Assembly (NCBI GenBank): GCA_963786985.1
Contig: CAWBBL010000019.1
Location: forward strand, 62,001-126,000
Reading direction: 5' to 3'
Origin: Desertimonas sp963786985
Lineage (GTDB): Bacteria > Actinomycetota > Acidimicrobiia > Acidimicrobiales > Ilumatobacteraceae
Length of the DNA stretch: 64,000 nucleotides
The notes under the pieces are model-generated. The model was given only the letters and a program-made list of their open reading frames with translations. It was not told where the DNA came from and searched no databases. The number at the start of each line of letters is the position of its first letter. The first letter of the stretch is position 1. The translations under genes were made by a program, and so were the position numbers. Positions 17,824-28,246 of the stretch are shown here, piece after piece.

Positions 17824-19362
17824 ATGACCGCCGGAACGACGACGTACCGACCATCCGCGTCGAAACCGGGCACCGACGAGGTTCTCGATGCCCTCCAGCG
17901 CGCCGGTTTCGTCACGGAGCCGCCGACGGCCTCGACGATCGCCGTGCTCGACACGTTCGATGGGCGGATCGCCGAGGCCGGCCTGCGCCTCGAACTCGTC
18001 GATGGGCGCCAGCTCACGCTCGGCGGCAAGGACAGCGTCCCGGCGGGAATCACCGTTTCCGGGCAACCGCGGGTCGCCGACGATCTTCCCCCCGGCCCGT
18101 TGCGCCGCCGCCTCACGCGCCTCCTCGACGTGCGGGCCTTGCTGCGACTCGTCGAGATCACGTCGCAGCGGACCTCGGGAACCAAGCGCAATGCCGACGG
18201 CAAGGTCACGGCGGCCGTCACCGTCCACGACGTCCCGACCGTCGACGGAGTCGTCCTCGACCGCGTCGTCGTCGAGGCGATCGAGTTGACCGGCTACGCC
18301 AAGTCCGCCGGCGAGTTGCGCGACCTGCTCGACGGACTCGGTCTCCGAGCCGTCGATGGAGATCTGGCCGAGCTCGCCGCGGCCAGCGCTGGTGTCCCAC
18401 TGGACGGCTACGGCGTGTCGATCGGCATCCCGCTGACCTACGACGACCCGGCGATCGACGGATATCGGGCCGTCCTCGCCAACCTGCGCGACGCGCTGCT
18501 CGCCAACTGGGACGGGACGGTGGACGACGTCGACCCCGAGTTCCTTCACGATCTGCGTGTCGCCGTGCGCCGGACGCGGGTCGTGCTGGCGAACGCCGCC
18601 AAGGTGCTCCCCGACGACGTCCGTCAACGGGCCCGCGACGACTTCGCGTGGCTCGGAGAGATCTCCGGGGCGGCTCGTGACCTCGACGTGTACCAGATCG
18701 AATGGCCCGACTACACGGCGACGCTCGATGCCGAGGCGACGAAGGCCCTCGTCCCGCTGCGGGAGCACCTCGCCGTGCAACGCGCCGCCGCCCACGCCGA
18801 GCTTTCCGCCCAGCTCTCCTCGGGGCGGGCGAGTGCCGCCGTCGAGGCGTGGAACGGCTGGCTCGACACGCCGGTCGATGCCGAGACACTCGGCAAGCGC
18901 AGCCTCGATCGGCTGGACAAGACCGTGGCCCGGCGGATTCGTCGGGCTCACCGGGTGATGATCGAGCGCGGCCGAACGATCACCCCGGCGACACCGGCGG
19001 AGACGGTCCACGACCTGCGCAAGGACGCCAAGAAGCTGCGCTATCTCGTCGAGTGCTTCGGTGGGCTGTACGACAAGCCGGTGCGCACCGCCTTCGTCGG
19101 GCGCCTCAAGGCGCTCCAGGACACGCTCGGCGAGCACCAGGATGCCGAGGTCCACGCCCACGCCCTGCGCACGATCGCCGACGATCGGCAGCGGCACTGG
19201 GACGCCGAGACGTTCCTGGCGATCGGTCAGCTGATCGAGCGCCTCGAACAGCGCCGCGTGGCCACGAGGGACGAGCTCGCCGAACGATTCGGAGAGTTCG
19301 ACACCAAGAAAACCGTCAAGGCGCTCGAGGACCTCCTGGCGAGCGCCAAGGCCCGTTCGTGA
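17824..19362 (+). CDS. CYTH-CHAD domain protein
   Basis: In this 512-residue protein an N-terminal CYTH-like domain (about 15-195) has lost the ExExK signature and keeps only later strands such as LRLELVDGRQLTLGGKD. A C-terminal CHAD domain (about 210-510) has conserved histidines and basic helices in FLHDLRVAVRRTR and TVHDLRKDAKKLRYLVE. CHAD domains bind polyphosphate and are found on polyphosphate granules, so this is probably a polyphosphate-associated structural or regulatory protein with an inactive CYTH part. Its stop overlaps the next gene's GTG as GTGA, so it is likely cotranslated with a ParA-like ATPase. The ATG at 17824 follows a weak GGGG. Confidence 0.85.
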   Translation: MTAGTTTYRPSASKPGTDEVLDALQRAGFVTEPPTASTIAVLDTFDGRIAEAGLRLELVDGRQLTLGGKDSVPAGITVSGQPRVADDLPPGPLRRRLTRLLDVRALLRLVEITSQRTSGTKRNADGKVTAAVTVHDVPTVDGVVLDRVVVEAIELTGYAKSAGELRDLLDGLGLRAVDGDLAELAAASAGVPLDGYGVSIGIPLTYDDPAIDGYRAVLANLRDALLANWDGTVDDVDPEFLHDLRVAVRRTRVVLANAAKVLPDDVRQRARDDFAWLGEISGAARDLDVYQIEWPDYTATLDAEATKALVPLREHLAVQRAAAHAELSAQLSSGRASAAVEAWNGWLDTPVDAETLGKRSLDRLDKTVARRIRRAHRVMIERGRTITPATPAETVHDLRKDAKKLRYLVECFGGLYDKPVRTAFVGRLKALQDTLGEHQDAEVHAHALRTIADDRQRHWDAETFLAIGQLIERLEQRRVATRDELAERFGEFDTKKTVKALEDLLASAKARS

Positions 19363-20102
19363 GAACGCTGGCCACGTACAGCATCAAAGGCGGGGTCGGC
19401 AAGACCACCACGGCCGTCAACCTGGCCTTCGAGGCGGCGACGACCGGGACACGGGTGTTGTTGTGGGATCTCGATCCGCAGGGCGCGGCGACGTACTTCT
19501 TCCGGGTCAAGCCGCGGGTGAAAGGTGGCGTCCGGCGGCTACTCGGCGGTGACGGCGGGCTCGCGGTCAACCGCAAGGAGACCGATGTCGGGGTGCACCT
19601 CGTTCCCGCCGACTTCTCCCTGCGTCACCTCGACGTCCGCCTCGCCGACGGGACCGGCTCGATGGCCAGCCTGGAGACCCTCCTCGAACCGCTGGACGAC
19701 GACTACGACGTGGCGATCCTCGACTGCGCTCCCGGCATCACGTTGGGCAGCGAGGCAGTGTTCCGAGCGTCGGACGCCCTGCTCGTCCCGACGGTGCCGA
19801 CGACGCTGTCGGTGCGCACGCTCGACCAACTGAGCACGTTCCTCGACGGTGACGATGCGGCGCCCGAGGTACTGCCGTTCGTGTCGATGCTCGACCGGCG
19901 CAAGACGCTGCACCGCCAACTGCTCGAGTCACTCGCCGGCGCCGAGCCGCCGTTCCTGGCGACGGCAATCCCCAACGCCAGCGTCATCGAGCGGATGGCC
20001 GCGGCTCGCGCCCCGCTCGGCGAGGTCGCCCCGCGCAGCCGCGCCAGGATGGCGTTCACCGCGCTGTGGTCCGAGGTCGCCGCCCGCCTCTGGCCCCCCT
20101 GA
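19359..20102 (+). CDS. ParA/MinD-family ATPase
   Basis: This 247-residue deviant-Walker ATPase has Walker A KGGVGKTTT at about 11-19, switch I in DLDPQGAATYFF and Walker B AILDCAPG. No ParB gene, parS-like repeats or plasmid genes are nearby, so it is unlikely to be the chromosomal parA. It overlaps the CYTH-CHAD gene by four bases. ParA-type ATPases also position carboxysomes, storage granules and chemoreceptor arrays. Here the partner suggests a role with polyphosphate bodies, which is an inference. Confidence 0.85.
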   Translation: MRTLATYSIKGGVGKTTTAVNLAFEAATTGTRVLLWDLDPQGAATYFFRVKPRVKGGVRRLLGGDGGLAVNRKETDVGVHLVPADFSLRHLDVRLADGTGSMASLETLLEPLDDDYDVAILDCAPGITLGSEAVFRASDALLVPTVPTTLSVRTLDQLSTFLDGDDAAPEVLPFVSMLDRRKTLHRQLLESLAGAEPPFLATAIPNASVIERMAAARAPLGEVAPRSRARMAFTALWSEVAARLWPP

Positions 20103-20182
20103 CCCGAGTGTTTCCGGCGACCCGAGTGTTACCGGAGGCACCTTCCGTCCGCACGCACTCGGGTGACCGCAAACACTCGGGT
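20102..20182. repeat. Palindromic repeat family C, copy 1
   Basis: ACCCGAGTGTT occurs twice in the left half and matching ACTCGGGT motifs twice in the right half, giving an 81-base double-armed palindrome between convergent genes. A related 63-base element lies at 52724-52786. Both probably end transcription from both sides. Confidence 0.65.
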
Positions 20183-20190
20183 GGGGCTGG

Positions 20191-21597
20191 TCAGCGGTCG
20201 TCGATGAGGGCCATGGCGGTGGCGACGAGGCCGAAGAAGAGCATCAGGCCGACGCCGACGATCGTGACGATGTGTGGTTCGAGGTCGGTGAAGTCGGGGT
20301 TGCCGACGGCCAATCCGATCGGCCGGGCGGTCTGCTCGGTCGCCGCCGTGAGCACCAGCCAGCCGGCACAGATCGTGCCGCCGATCGCCAGACCGAGTCC
20401 GTAGCGGCGCACCAACAGGAAGCCGAACACGCCGCACAGCAGCAGCAGTCCGAGTTGCACGAAGCGGGCGACGAACCACAACGTCGGTACGTCGGTCCCC
20501 GGGGCGCTCGACCAGTTGAGCTGGATGTCGGCGTCGTCGACCGGGAGCAGCGGCCCGATCACGGCGGCGATCGTGGCCATCGCCCCGAGGGCGGCGACCC
20601 ACGGGTCGAGCCCAGCCCGACCGTCGTCGCCGGTGCGCAGCAGCGACACGAACAGGGCGATCAGCCCGATGCCGCCGGCGGCGACGAGCGACCAGTACCC
20701 GACGTCGCGGGTCACCGCCACGGAGGCCCCGGCCGGCTCGGCCTGACCAACGACGAGCTCAGCCTGACCGATGGCAATGGCGACCCACCCGGCGAGGGCC
20801 GCGCCGGCACCTCCGACGAGGCCGGCACCCCAGCGGAACCCGGCGCCCCAGGCGACCGCCCCGAGGATCATCGTCACGGCGGTGACGATGCCGGCGACGG
20901 TGAGGTTGGTACCGAAGTCGTTGAGCTTCCACGCCCCGTCGAGAGTGCCGACTCCCGTGCCGTCGACGTCGAGAATCTGGGCGACCATGCCGACGATGGC
21001 GGCCGCCGCGGCGAGGATGGCGATGATCAGCAGCGGCTTGACCCGGAAGGCCGGCGGTGCGGTCGGCGGTTCGGCGGCCTCCCACGGGGCGGCTACCGGC
21101 CCTTCCCACGGCACGTAGGTGGCCGGCACCCGTCCCGTGGCGTCGTAGTGACCGGCGCCGTCGTACTCGGTGCGGTACGGCGGCTGCATCGTCGTCGCCG
21201 GTGCCGCCTCGTCGGCGTAGCCGAGCGCCTCGCTGGGCCACAGCGGCCCGCTGTCCGACGGGTGATCCCATCGTCCGGGACCCTGTGCCGACACGTCTGG
21301 CGGTCCGAACCCTCCACGTCCCAGCGGGGCCCCGACCGCCGGGAGCACGTTGGTGGCGTCCTCGTCCGGCGGCGGCAGTGGCGGCGGCGGGGGGATGGCC
21401 AGCAGATGCCCCGTCGTCGGATCGAACATCGGGTGGCTCGCCGGGGTGGACAGCACCGGCAGTCGATCGGACTCCTCGGACTCGATCGCCGGCGGAGCGA
21501 GAGCCAGGTCGCTCGTCGGCCGCCGCAGGCGGGCGCCACACTCCATGCAGAACTTGTGCTCCGGGCGCACAGCGGTTCCGCAGACGTGGCACTGCAT
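20191..21597 (-). CDS. Zinc-ribbon multi-pass membrane protein
   Basis: This 468-residue protein starts with a zinc ribbon: CHVCGTAV and CMECGARL, two CxxC knuckles about 13 residues apart. A Pro-rich cytoplasmic linker to about 210 is followed by some eight hydrophobic segments. It resembles actinobacterial zinc-ribbon membrane proteins of unknown role. The ATG at 21597 is preceded at seven bases by TAGGCT on the same strand, so the message is probably leaderless. No enzymatic motif is visible. Confidence 0.65.
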   Translation of the reverse strand: MQCHVCGTAVRPEHKFCMECGARLRRPTSDLALAPPAIESEESDRLPVLSTPASHPMFDPTTGHLLAIPPPPPLPPPDEDATNVLPAVGAPLGRGGFGPPDVSAQGPGRWDHPSDSGPLWPSEALGYADEAAPATTMQPPYRTEYDGAGHYDATGRVPATYVPWEGPVAAPWEAAEPPTAPPAFRVKPLLIIAILAAAAAIVGMVAQILDVDGTGVGTLDGAWKLNDFGTNLTVAGIVTAVTMILGAVAWGAGFRWGAGLVGGAGAALAGWVAIAIGQAELVVGQAEPAGASVAVTRDVGYWSLVAAGGIGLIALFVSLLRTGDDGRAGLDPWVAALGAMATIAAVIGPLLPVDDADIQLNWSSAPGTDVPTLWFVARFVQLGLLLLCGVFGFLLVRRYGLGLAIGGTICAGWLVLTAATEQTARPIGLAVGNPDFTDLEPHIVTIVGVGLMLFFGLVATAMALIDDR

Positions 21598-21604
21598 GCC
21601 GTCG

Positions 21605-21610
21605 AGCCTA
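21605..21610 (-). promoter_or_regulatory. Leaderless -10 box, zinc-ribbon gene
   Basis: TAGGCT on the minus strand ends seven bases before the ATG at 21597. This spacing places the expected transcription start on the start codon, and no ribosome-binding site is present. Confidence 0.5.
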
Positions 21611-21655
21611 TGGGAAGGCGCCCGCCGCCCGCAGGCACTCGGCACACTGTCGGCG

Positions 21656-22588
21656 ATGCCGGGTCGATTTGCGCCGTCGCCGACGGGTCCGTTGCATGTC
21701 GGCAACCTCCGTACCGCGCTGATCGCCTGGCTGTTGGCGCGTTCCGCCGGCGACTCATTCCGGCTGCGCATCGAGGACCTCGATCGGGTCAACTCGTCGC
21801 CGGCTCACGAGGCGGCTCAACGCGCGGACCTGATCGCTCTCGGGATCGACTGGGACGGCGACGTCTGGCGCCAGAGCGAGCGCTTCGGACACTACGACGA
21901 CGCCCTCGACACGTTGCGTCGGGCCGGTCTCATCTACGAGTGCTTCTGTACGCGTCGAGAGATCCGCGAGGCTGCCGCCGCCCCGCACGACGACTCGTCG
22001 TTGACCTACCCCGGGCTGTGCCGGAACCTCACCGAACGCCAACGGGAGCGACGCCGGGAGCAGCGCCCGCCGGCCCTCCGGTTCCGCGCCGATGCCCGGG
22101 CCGTGGCGTTCGACGACGTCATCGCCGGACACGTCGTCGGGGCTGCGGCGGACGTCGTGGTGCGCCGCAACGATGGAGTCCCGGCCTACAACCTGGCGGT
22201 GGTCGTCGACGACGCCGCAGCGGGGATCGATCTCGTGACCCGTGGCGACGACCTGCTGTCGTCGACGCCCAGCCAGCTGGCCATCGGTGCGGCCCTGGGG
22301 GCGCCCCCGCCCCGCTATGCCCACGTACCACTGGTGATCGGCGCCGATGGCCGGAGGCTGACCAAGCGCGAAGGGGCGACGACGCTCGCCGAACTGGCCG
22401 ACCAAGGGGTCGGCGCCGATGCCGTGCGCTCGGCGCTCGGCGTCTCGCTCGGGCTCGCCGAGGTCGGCGAACGGGTGACCGCCGACCAGCTCGTCGACCG
22501 CTTCGACGTCGCCATGCTCCTCGCCCACAGCAGCGGCCCGGTGCACTTCGACGAGCTCGTCGCGCTGATCGAGCAGGTCGTTGGCTGA
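21656..22588 (+). CDS. gluQ: Glutamyl-Q tRNA(Asp) synthetase
   Basis: This 310-residue truncated glutamyl-tRNA synthetase lacks the anticodon-binding half. The HIGH-like motif is in PSPTGPLHVGNLRT, the KMSKS-like motif is RLTKREG, and a zinc site CFC...Y...C falls between about residues 101 and 123, as is typical of GluQ. The known enzyme attaches glutamate to queuosine in tRNA-Asp. No dksA or queuosine synthesis gene is adjacent. The ATG at 21656 starts the protein directly before GRFAPSPTG. Confidence 0.9.
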   Translation: MPGRFAPSPTGPLHVGNLRTALIAWLLARSAGDSFRLRIEDLDRVNSSPAHEAAQRADLIALGIDWDGDVWRQSERFGHYDDALDTLRRAGLIYECFCTRREIREAAAAPHDDSSLTYPGLCRNLTERQRERRREQRPPALRFRADARAVAFDDVIAGHVVGAAADVVVRRNDGVPAYNLAVVVDDAAAGIDLVTRGDDLLSSTPSQLAIGAALGAPPPRYAHVPLVIGADGRRLTKREGATTLAELADQGVGADAVRSALGVSLGLAEVGERVTADQLVDRFDVAMLLAHSSGPVHFDELVALIEQVVG

Positions 22589-22624
22589 CGCCGGGTATCG
22601 CCCGGATCGGGTGGACCGTCTTGG

Positions 22625-22630
22625 TAGCCT
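22625..22630 (+). promoter_or_regulatory. Leaderless -10 box, L,D-transpeptidase gene
   Basis: TAGCCT ends seven bases before the ATG at 22638. There is no Shine-Dalgarno sequence between them. Confidence 0.5.
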
Positions 22631-22637
22631 CGGTGCG

Positions 22638-23588
22638 ATGCGGGCCGCCAACCGCTCCTCCAACGAGCGACGCGACTCCTCTCGAAACCGGCTGATCGTC
22701 GTCAGTGGCGGTCTCGGGCTGGCCACGATGCTGCTCGGTGGTACGGCGATCATCGCCGCGGCGTCGCCGCGGATGGCCACCACGACGCAGATCGCCGAGA
22801 CGACCTCGACCGCGGCCCCGACGACCACGGCCGCGCCGACGACAGTGGCTCCGACGACCACCCTGGCGCCGACGACCACGGCCGCGCCGACGACAGTTGC
22901 TCCGACGACCACCGCGCCGTCGCCGGCGATCGTTCCGGTGGCCGCCCCGGACTACCCCTACGTCGCGGTCGGGTCGAGCGGCGGTGGAGAGACGGGGCGG
23001 ATCCAACAGCGCCTCCTGGACCTCGGCTTCTGGAACTCCGGCGCCGACGGCGAGTACGGATTGACGACGAGCCAGGCGGTGATGGCTTTCCAGAAGTACC
23101 TCGGCCTCGAAGCGTCCGGGTACGTCAACCAAGCGACCGCCGATGCGCTGACCAACGCCCGGTTCCGGGCCCACGGGCTGGCGGACGCCGGCACGTTGGT
23201 CGAGATCGACAAGGACAAGCAGCTGCTGTACGTCGTCCACAAGGGGCGCACCGTGTGGATCTACAACACGTCGACCGGCGACGGACAGCCGTACACGGAA
23301 GCCGATCAGAACACCCCCGGCGAGGTGCAGACGGGGGTGTCGGTCACTCGCAACGGCCTCCACGAGGTGTACCGCGAGCGCCCCGTCGGTTGGTGGGAGG
23401 GCGATCTCGGGCGGATCTATCGGCCCAAGTACTTCAGCGGCGGGCAGGCCGTGCACGGGTCGAACAACGTTCCCAACTACCCGGCGTCACACGGCTGCGT
23501 GCGGGTGTCGATCCCGGCGATGGACTACATCTGGGAGTCGAACATCATGCCCCTGCACATTCCCGTCTGGGTCCACGGCGCCAACTGA
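22638..23588 (+). CDS. L,D-transpeptidase (YkuD) with peptidoglycan-binding domain
   Basis: This 316-residue exported enzyme has a basic N-terminus and hydrophobic helix (about 19-42, anchor or signal), a Thr/Pro/Ala linker, a peptidoglycan-binding domain around 112-170 (IQQRLLDLGFW...YVNQATADAL), and a YkuD catalytic domain. That domain has HGSNNVPNYPASHGCVRVS, containing the catalytic Cys, His and Arg. It cross-links meso-diaminopimelate stems in the wall. The linker is encoded by a near-identical 45-base direct repeat. The ATG at 22638 is chosen over an upstream TTG because of the -10 box seven bases before it. Confidence 0.9.
   Translation: MRAANRSSNERRDSSRNRLIVVSGGLGLATMLLGGTAIIAAASPRMATTTQIAETTSTAAPTTTAAPTTVAPTTTLAPTTTAAPTTVAPTTTAPSPAIVPVAAPDYPYVAVGSSGGGETGRIQQRLLDLGFWNSGADGEYGLTTSQAVMAFQKYLGLEASGYVNQATADALTNARFRAHGLADAGTLVEIDKDKQLLYVVHKGRTVWIYNTSTGDGQPYTEADQNTPGEVQTGVSVTRNGLHEVYRERPVGWWEGDLGRIYRPKYFSGGQAVHGSNNVPNYPASHGCVRVSIPAMDYIWESNIMPLHIPVWVHGAN
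22818..22913 (+). repeat. 45-base direct repeat in the Thr/Pro linker
   Basis: A 45-base unit at 22818-22862 recurs at 22869-22913 with essentially one change (GTGGCT versus GTTGCT). It encodes TTAAPTTVAPTT-like linker residues of the L,D-transpeptidase and could vary in copy number by slippage. Confidence 0.7.
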
Positions 23589-23590
23589 CG

Positions 23591-23637
23591 ATCCGCAGAG
23601 CGCACTGCACCACGTCGGTGCATCTGGCTCCGCAGAT
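23591..23637. repeat. Palindromic repeat family A, copy 2
   Basis: It is 47 bases long, like the copy at 9781-9827, and shares ATCCGCAGAGCG at the left and GCTCCGCAGAT at the right, with an inner GCACC/GGTGC stem. It fills the gap between the convergent transpeptidase and MBL-Rieske genes and touches the latter's stop codon. Confidence 0.7.
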
Positions 23638-25205
23638 CACTCGTCCCGACGGCGGGCGCGCAGTTCGTGACCGGCGCTCGTGAGGCACCGACCGGTCTCC
23701 AGGTCGAAGCGCCAGCCGTGCAGCGTGCAGGTCAGCTCACATCCGTCGACCTCGCCGAACACCTCGAGGTCGGCGTTGCGGTGCGGGCACCGTCGCTGGA
23801 TCACCCAGCCGTCGAGCTCGATGTCGGGCTCGGTCTCCGTCGGTGGGTGCATCTTGCGCAGCGCCTCGGCCTCGGTGCGCCGCATCCGGCCCGGGGACAG
23901 CGACTTGAAGAAGTTGTAGACGTATTCGTTGAACTCGCCCTCCCGCCATGCCCGGAAACGGCAGGACAGGAACAGCGAGTTGCTCCAGTCGACGGCCCGT
24001 TCGGCGACGACCTTCTCGACGAGCGAACGTTCGATGTCGAAGCGGAACCCATACCGCTCGCCGGCGTAAGCCCGCACGTCCCCGGCGGGGAAGTCGATGA
24101 GGATCTCCACCTCGCCGGCCCGCAGCAGGCACGCCGCGCCGATCCCTTCGCGCACCGTGGGACATGCCGCCAGCAACGGACACCACCACTCCTGCAGCGT
24201 GGGCAGCAGATCGGTCTCCGGTTGGCCGGCCCAGCGCTCGTGCATCGTTGTCAGCCACCCCAGCCAGTCGGCCTGGTAGCTCGTCAGGTACTCGCCCTTG
24301 CGTTCGAAGATCGCCGTCACCTCGTCGTCGGCCACCGGGTGCTTGGCCGAGATGGTGTCCGGCCCGACGTCGATCGTCGTCCCCGGGATCGCCAGCACGC
24401 CGCCGTGCCCGGACGCCGCGAGGCGGCCGAGGAACGTGCGCTGGTCGACGAAGATGCTCGGCTCGTCGCCGGTCACGACGTTGAGATGGAACAACGCCGG
24501 ATCGAGGAAACACGGGGGACCGGCCGACGGCACGACGGCCCGGGCGTCGATCGATTCGACGTAGCGCATCGCCCTCGTCAACTGGCTCTCGATCTTGGCG
24601 GACACGAGGTGGCGCATCGTGGCGCCGTCCATCTCGTAGACCATCGGGTACCAGATCGCTCCGCTGTACTGCAGCCAGTGGAGGTCGACCGGCCCGTGCG
24701 CGGCGAGGGCCGCGAGGTCCGTGGTCCGGCAGTCGTTCTGGTTGACGAGCCGGCTCGTGCCGTCGCTGACCACCATCGCCGAGTCACCGCCAGGGCCGTC
24801 GGTGATCGACGTCTCGACATGGATCGCCACGCTGAGCTCACTGTCGTCGCCACCGAGGCGCAACTCCTCACCGTCGACGGTGCGGATCAGGTTCGTGAAG
24901 CCCAGCGCCCGCAGCCTGGTGTCCAGCTCGCGGCTCGGGTAGCCCGGCACGAGAACGCCGATGTCGCGGCGGATGTTGCGTTCGTCGGCGAGCCAGATCT
25001 CGTCGAAGTGGTCACCGTGGAGGTGCGAGACATAGAGGTAGTCGGCGCTGCGGATCCGTTCGTGCAACTCGTCGCCCAGCTGGTCGTTGCGCGGGAACAC
25101 GAACCACGACCCGAAGAAGGCCGGCACGAACCACGGGTCGCAGACGATCGAGCCGTGGGCGGTCTCGATGAGGATGCCGGCCTGGCCGAGCGATGTGGCG
25201 CGCAT
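23637..25205 (-). CDS. MBL-fold and Rieske [2Fe-2S] fusion protein
   Basis: In this 522-residue protein the N-terminal half is a metallo-beta-lactamase-like fold with HLHGDHFDE near residue 62. A helical middle segment follows, and the last 60 residues form a Rieske domain with cluster ligands in CPHRNADL and CTLHGWRF. The arrangement resembles mycobacterial Rv3818-type proteins and, distantly, CMP-N-acetylneuraminate hydroxylase; that link is from memory of the families. A redox hydroxylase-like role is possible, and the substrate is unknown. Start: ATG at 25205 (a TTG precedes it). No strong ribosome-binding site is visible. Confidence 0.75.
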   Translation of the reverse strand: MRATSLGQAGILIETAHGSIVCDPWFVPAFFGSWFVFPRNDQLGDELHERIRSADYLYVSHLHGDHFDEIWLADERNIRRDIGVLVPGYPSRELDTRLRALGFTNLIRTVDGEELRLGGDDSELSVAIHVETSITDGPGGDSAMVVSDGTSRLVNQNDCRTTDLAALAAHGPVDLHWLQYSGAIWYPMVYEMDGATMRHLVSAKIESQLTRAMRYVESIDARAVVPSAGPPCFLDPALFHLNVVTGDEPSIFVDQRTFLGRLAASGHGGVLAIPGTTIDVGPDTISAKHPVADDEVTAIFERKGEYLTSYQADWLGWLTTMHERWAGQPETDLLPTLQEWWCPLLAACPTVREGIGAACLLRAGEVEILIDFPAGDVRAYAGERYGFRFDIERSLVEKVVAERAVDWSNSLFLSCRFRAWREGEFNEYVYNFFKSLSPGRMRRTEAEALRKMHPPTETEPDIELDGWVIQRRCPHRNADLEVFGEVDGCELTCTLHGWRFDLETGRCLTSAGHELRARRRDE

Positions 25206-25250
25206 CAACAGCTGCGCTGCCGCAGCGGCATCAGGCGCCGCATCGAGGGA

Positions 25251-25892
25251 TCAGGCGACCGGCGGATCGGTGTACTGCTGGCCTGACCGCGACACGTGCT
25301 CGGTCCACGCCGTGCCGTCCCAGTAGCGCAGTTCGAAGCGCCCGGCGGGGTCGGCATACCAGCCGGCGGGCACGGCCGGTGTGGCCGGGGTGCTGGCCTG
25401 CTGCGCCGAGCCGCCCCACGACGACGATGTCGTGGACTCCGAGCCGCCCGACCAACCACCCGTCGAGGTGGCGGTCGTGTCGGTGGTGTCGGTGGTCGCG
25501 CCCCACCCGGTGCCACCGGTATCGGACGACGCCGCGGACGTTGGCGCCGTCGCCGTTGGCGTGGTGATGTCGGCGCTCGAATCGGTCGGCGAACTGCTCG
25601 CCGACGTCGGCGTCAGCAGCTCGGCGGCCGAGTCGGGGGTCGACGTCGACGACTCGAGGGTGTTGCTCGTGCCGTCGGTAACGCCTGCGGCAGCCGCGGT
25701 CAGGGCATCCTCCGCCGCGTCCGTGTCAGCGCCAATCTCGGTCGCCGTCGAGCGGCGTAGGTAGGCGATCACATCGGACCCGGCAGGCACGATGGCGACG
25801 ACGTCCCATCCGTCAGCCGATTTCTCGGAGAGCGTGGCAGCAAGCGAAGCGGCCTCGAACGAGGACACGCTGACGGACTCGAAGTCGTACAT
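25251..25892 (-). CDS. DUF2510 domain protein
   Basis: In this 213-residue protein the first 50 residues resemble a small sheet domain (DGWDVVAIVPAGSDVIAYLRR). A Ser/Thr/Asp-rich low-complexity stretch runs to about 175, then a DUF2510 motif (AGWYADPAGRFELRYWDG), a Trp-rich module common on actinobacterial membrane or cell-surface proteins. There is no transmembrane segment. TACGAT lies seven bases before the ATG at 25892, so the message is probably leaderless. Function unknown. Confidence 0.7.
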   Translation of the reverse strand: MYDFESVSVSSFEAASLAATLSEKSADGWDVVAIVPAGSDVIAYLRRSTATEIGADTDAAEDALTAAAAGVTDGTSNTLESSTSTPDSAAELLTPTSASSSPTDSSADITTPTATAPTSAASSDTGGTGWGATTDTTDTTATSTGGWSGGSESTTSSSWGGSAQQASTPATPAVPAGWYADPAGRFELRYWDGTAWTEHVSRSGQQYTDPPVA

Positions 25893-25899
25893 GGCGGCA

Positions 25900-25905
25900 A
25901 TCGTA
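25900..25905 (-). promoter_or_regulatory. Leaderless -10 box, DUF2510 gene
   Basis: TACGAT on the minus strand ends seven bases before the ATG at 25892, matching the spacing at other leaderless starts in this window. Confidence 0.5.
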
Positions 25906-25931
25906 ACGACTGCGCTCGCGACGCGAGGATG

Positions 25932-26611
25932 TCAGCGGACGACGAGGGCGGCGGGATCGGCCGTGCCCGCCGGACCGTCGAAGATCACCGACCCGTCGCG
26001 GAGGGCGACAACCCGTTCGGCGGCGCTGACCGCAGCGAGTTCGTGCGTCGCGATGACGAGCGCGGCTCCGTCGCCGTGGGCACGGTCGAACAGGTCGAGC
26101 AACGCTTCCCGGCCGGGCTGGTCGAGACCGACGAAGGGTTCGTCGACGAGCAGCACCTCGAAGGGGCGGACGAAAGCGATGGCGATCGCCGCCTTCTGGC
26201 GCAGTCCCCTGCTGAACGTCGTCGGCAGGTGATCGCCACGGTCGGTGAGCCCGAGGTGCTCGAGCAGGTCGGCGGCGTGTTGCTCCCAGCCCTCCGTGGC
26301 GTGCAGCTTGGCGATGTACTCGAGGTGCTCCCACACGGTGAGGTCGTCGTAGAACACCGGCTGGTCGCCGAGGTAGCTGGTGAAGGCGCGCGCATCGAGC
26401 GACCCGGCGGGATGCCCGAGGACGGCGACGGTCCCCGCCGTGGCGTCGAGCAGCCCGGCGCTGAGACGCAGCAGCGTCGTCTTGCCGCTGCCGTTGTGCC
26501 CGAGCAGGGTGACCCGCTGGCCGGCCGCAATGTCGAGGTCGACGGGGCCGAGCGCTGGAGCATCGCCATAGTTCTTGGCGAGGCCGGTGGTCGACACAGC
26601 GCTGGCGGCCG

Positions 26612-26615
<4 letters not shown>
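25932..26615 (-). CDS. ABC transporter ATP-binding protein (CcmA-like)
   Basis: This 227-residue ATPase has Walker A LGHNGSGKTT, a weak signature (FSRGLRQKAAIA) and Walker B VLLVDEPFVGLD. The signature FSRGLRQK is typical of ABC-2 and CcmA-like exporters. The ATG at 26615 overlaps the permease stop as ATGA; the longer ORF to 26663 only reads through the permease's 3' end. It forms an exporter with the preceding membrane protein. Cargo unknown. Confidence 0.85.
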
Positions 26616-28198
<1,583 letters not shown>

Positions 28199-28246
28199 TG
28201 GCTGGGGACGCTAACGGTGTTGTCGACGCGCCCATACTTGGCGGCC

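Noticed and set aside
19359..20102. Chromosome-partition locus
   Set aside because: No parB, no parS-like inverted repeats, and the ATPase overlaps a CYTH-CHAD gene instead.
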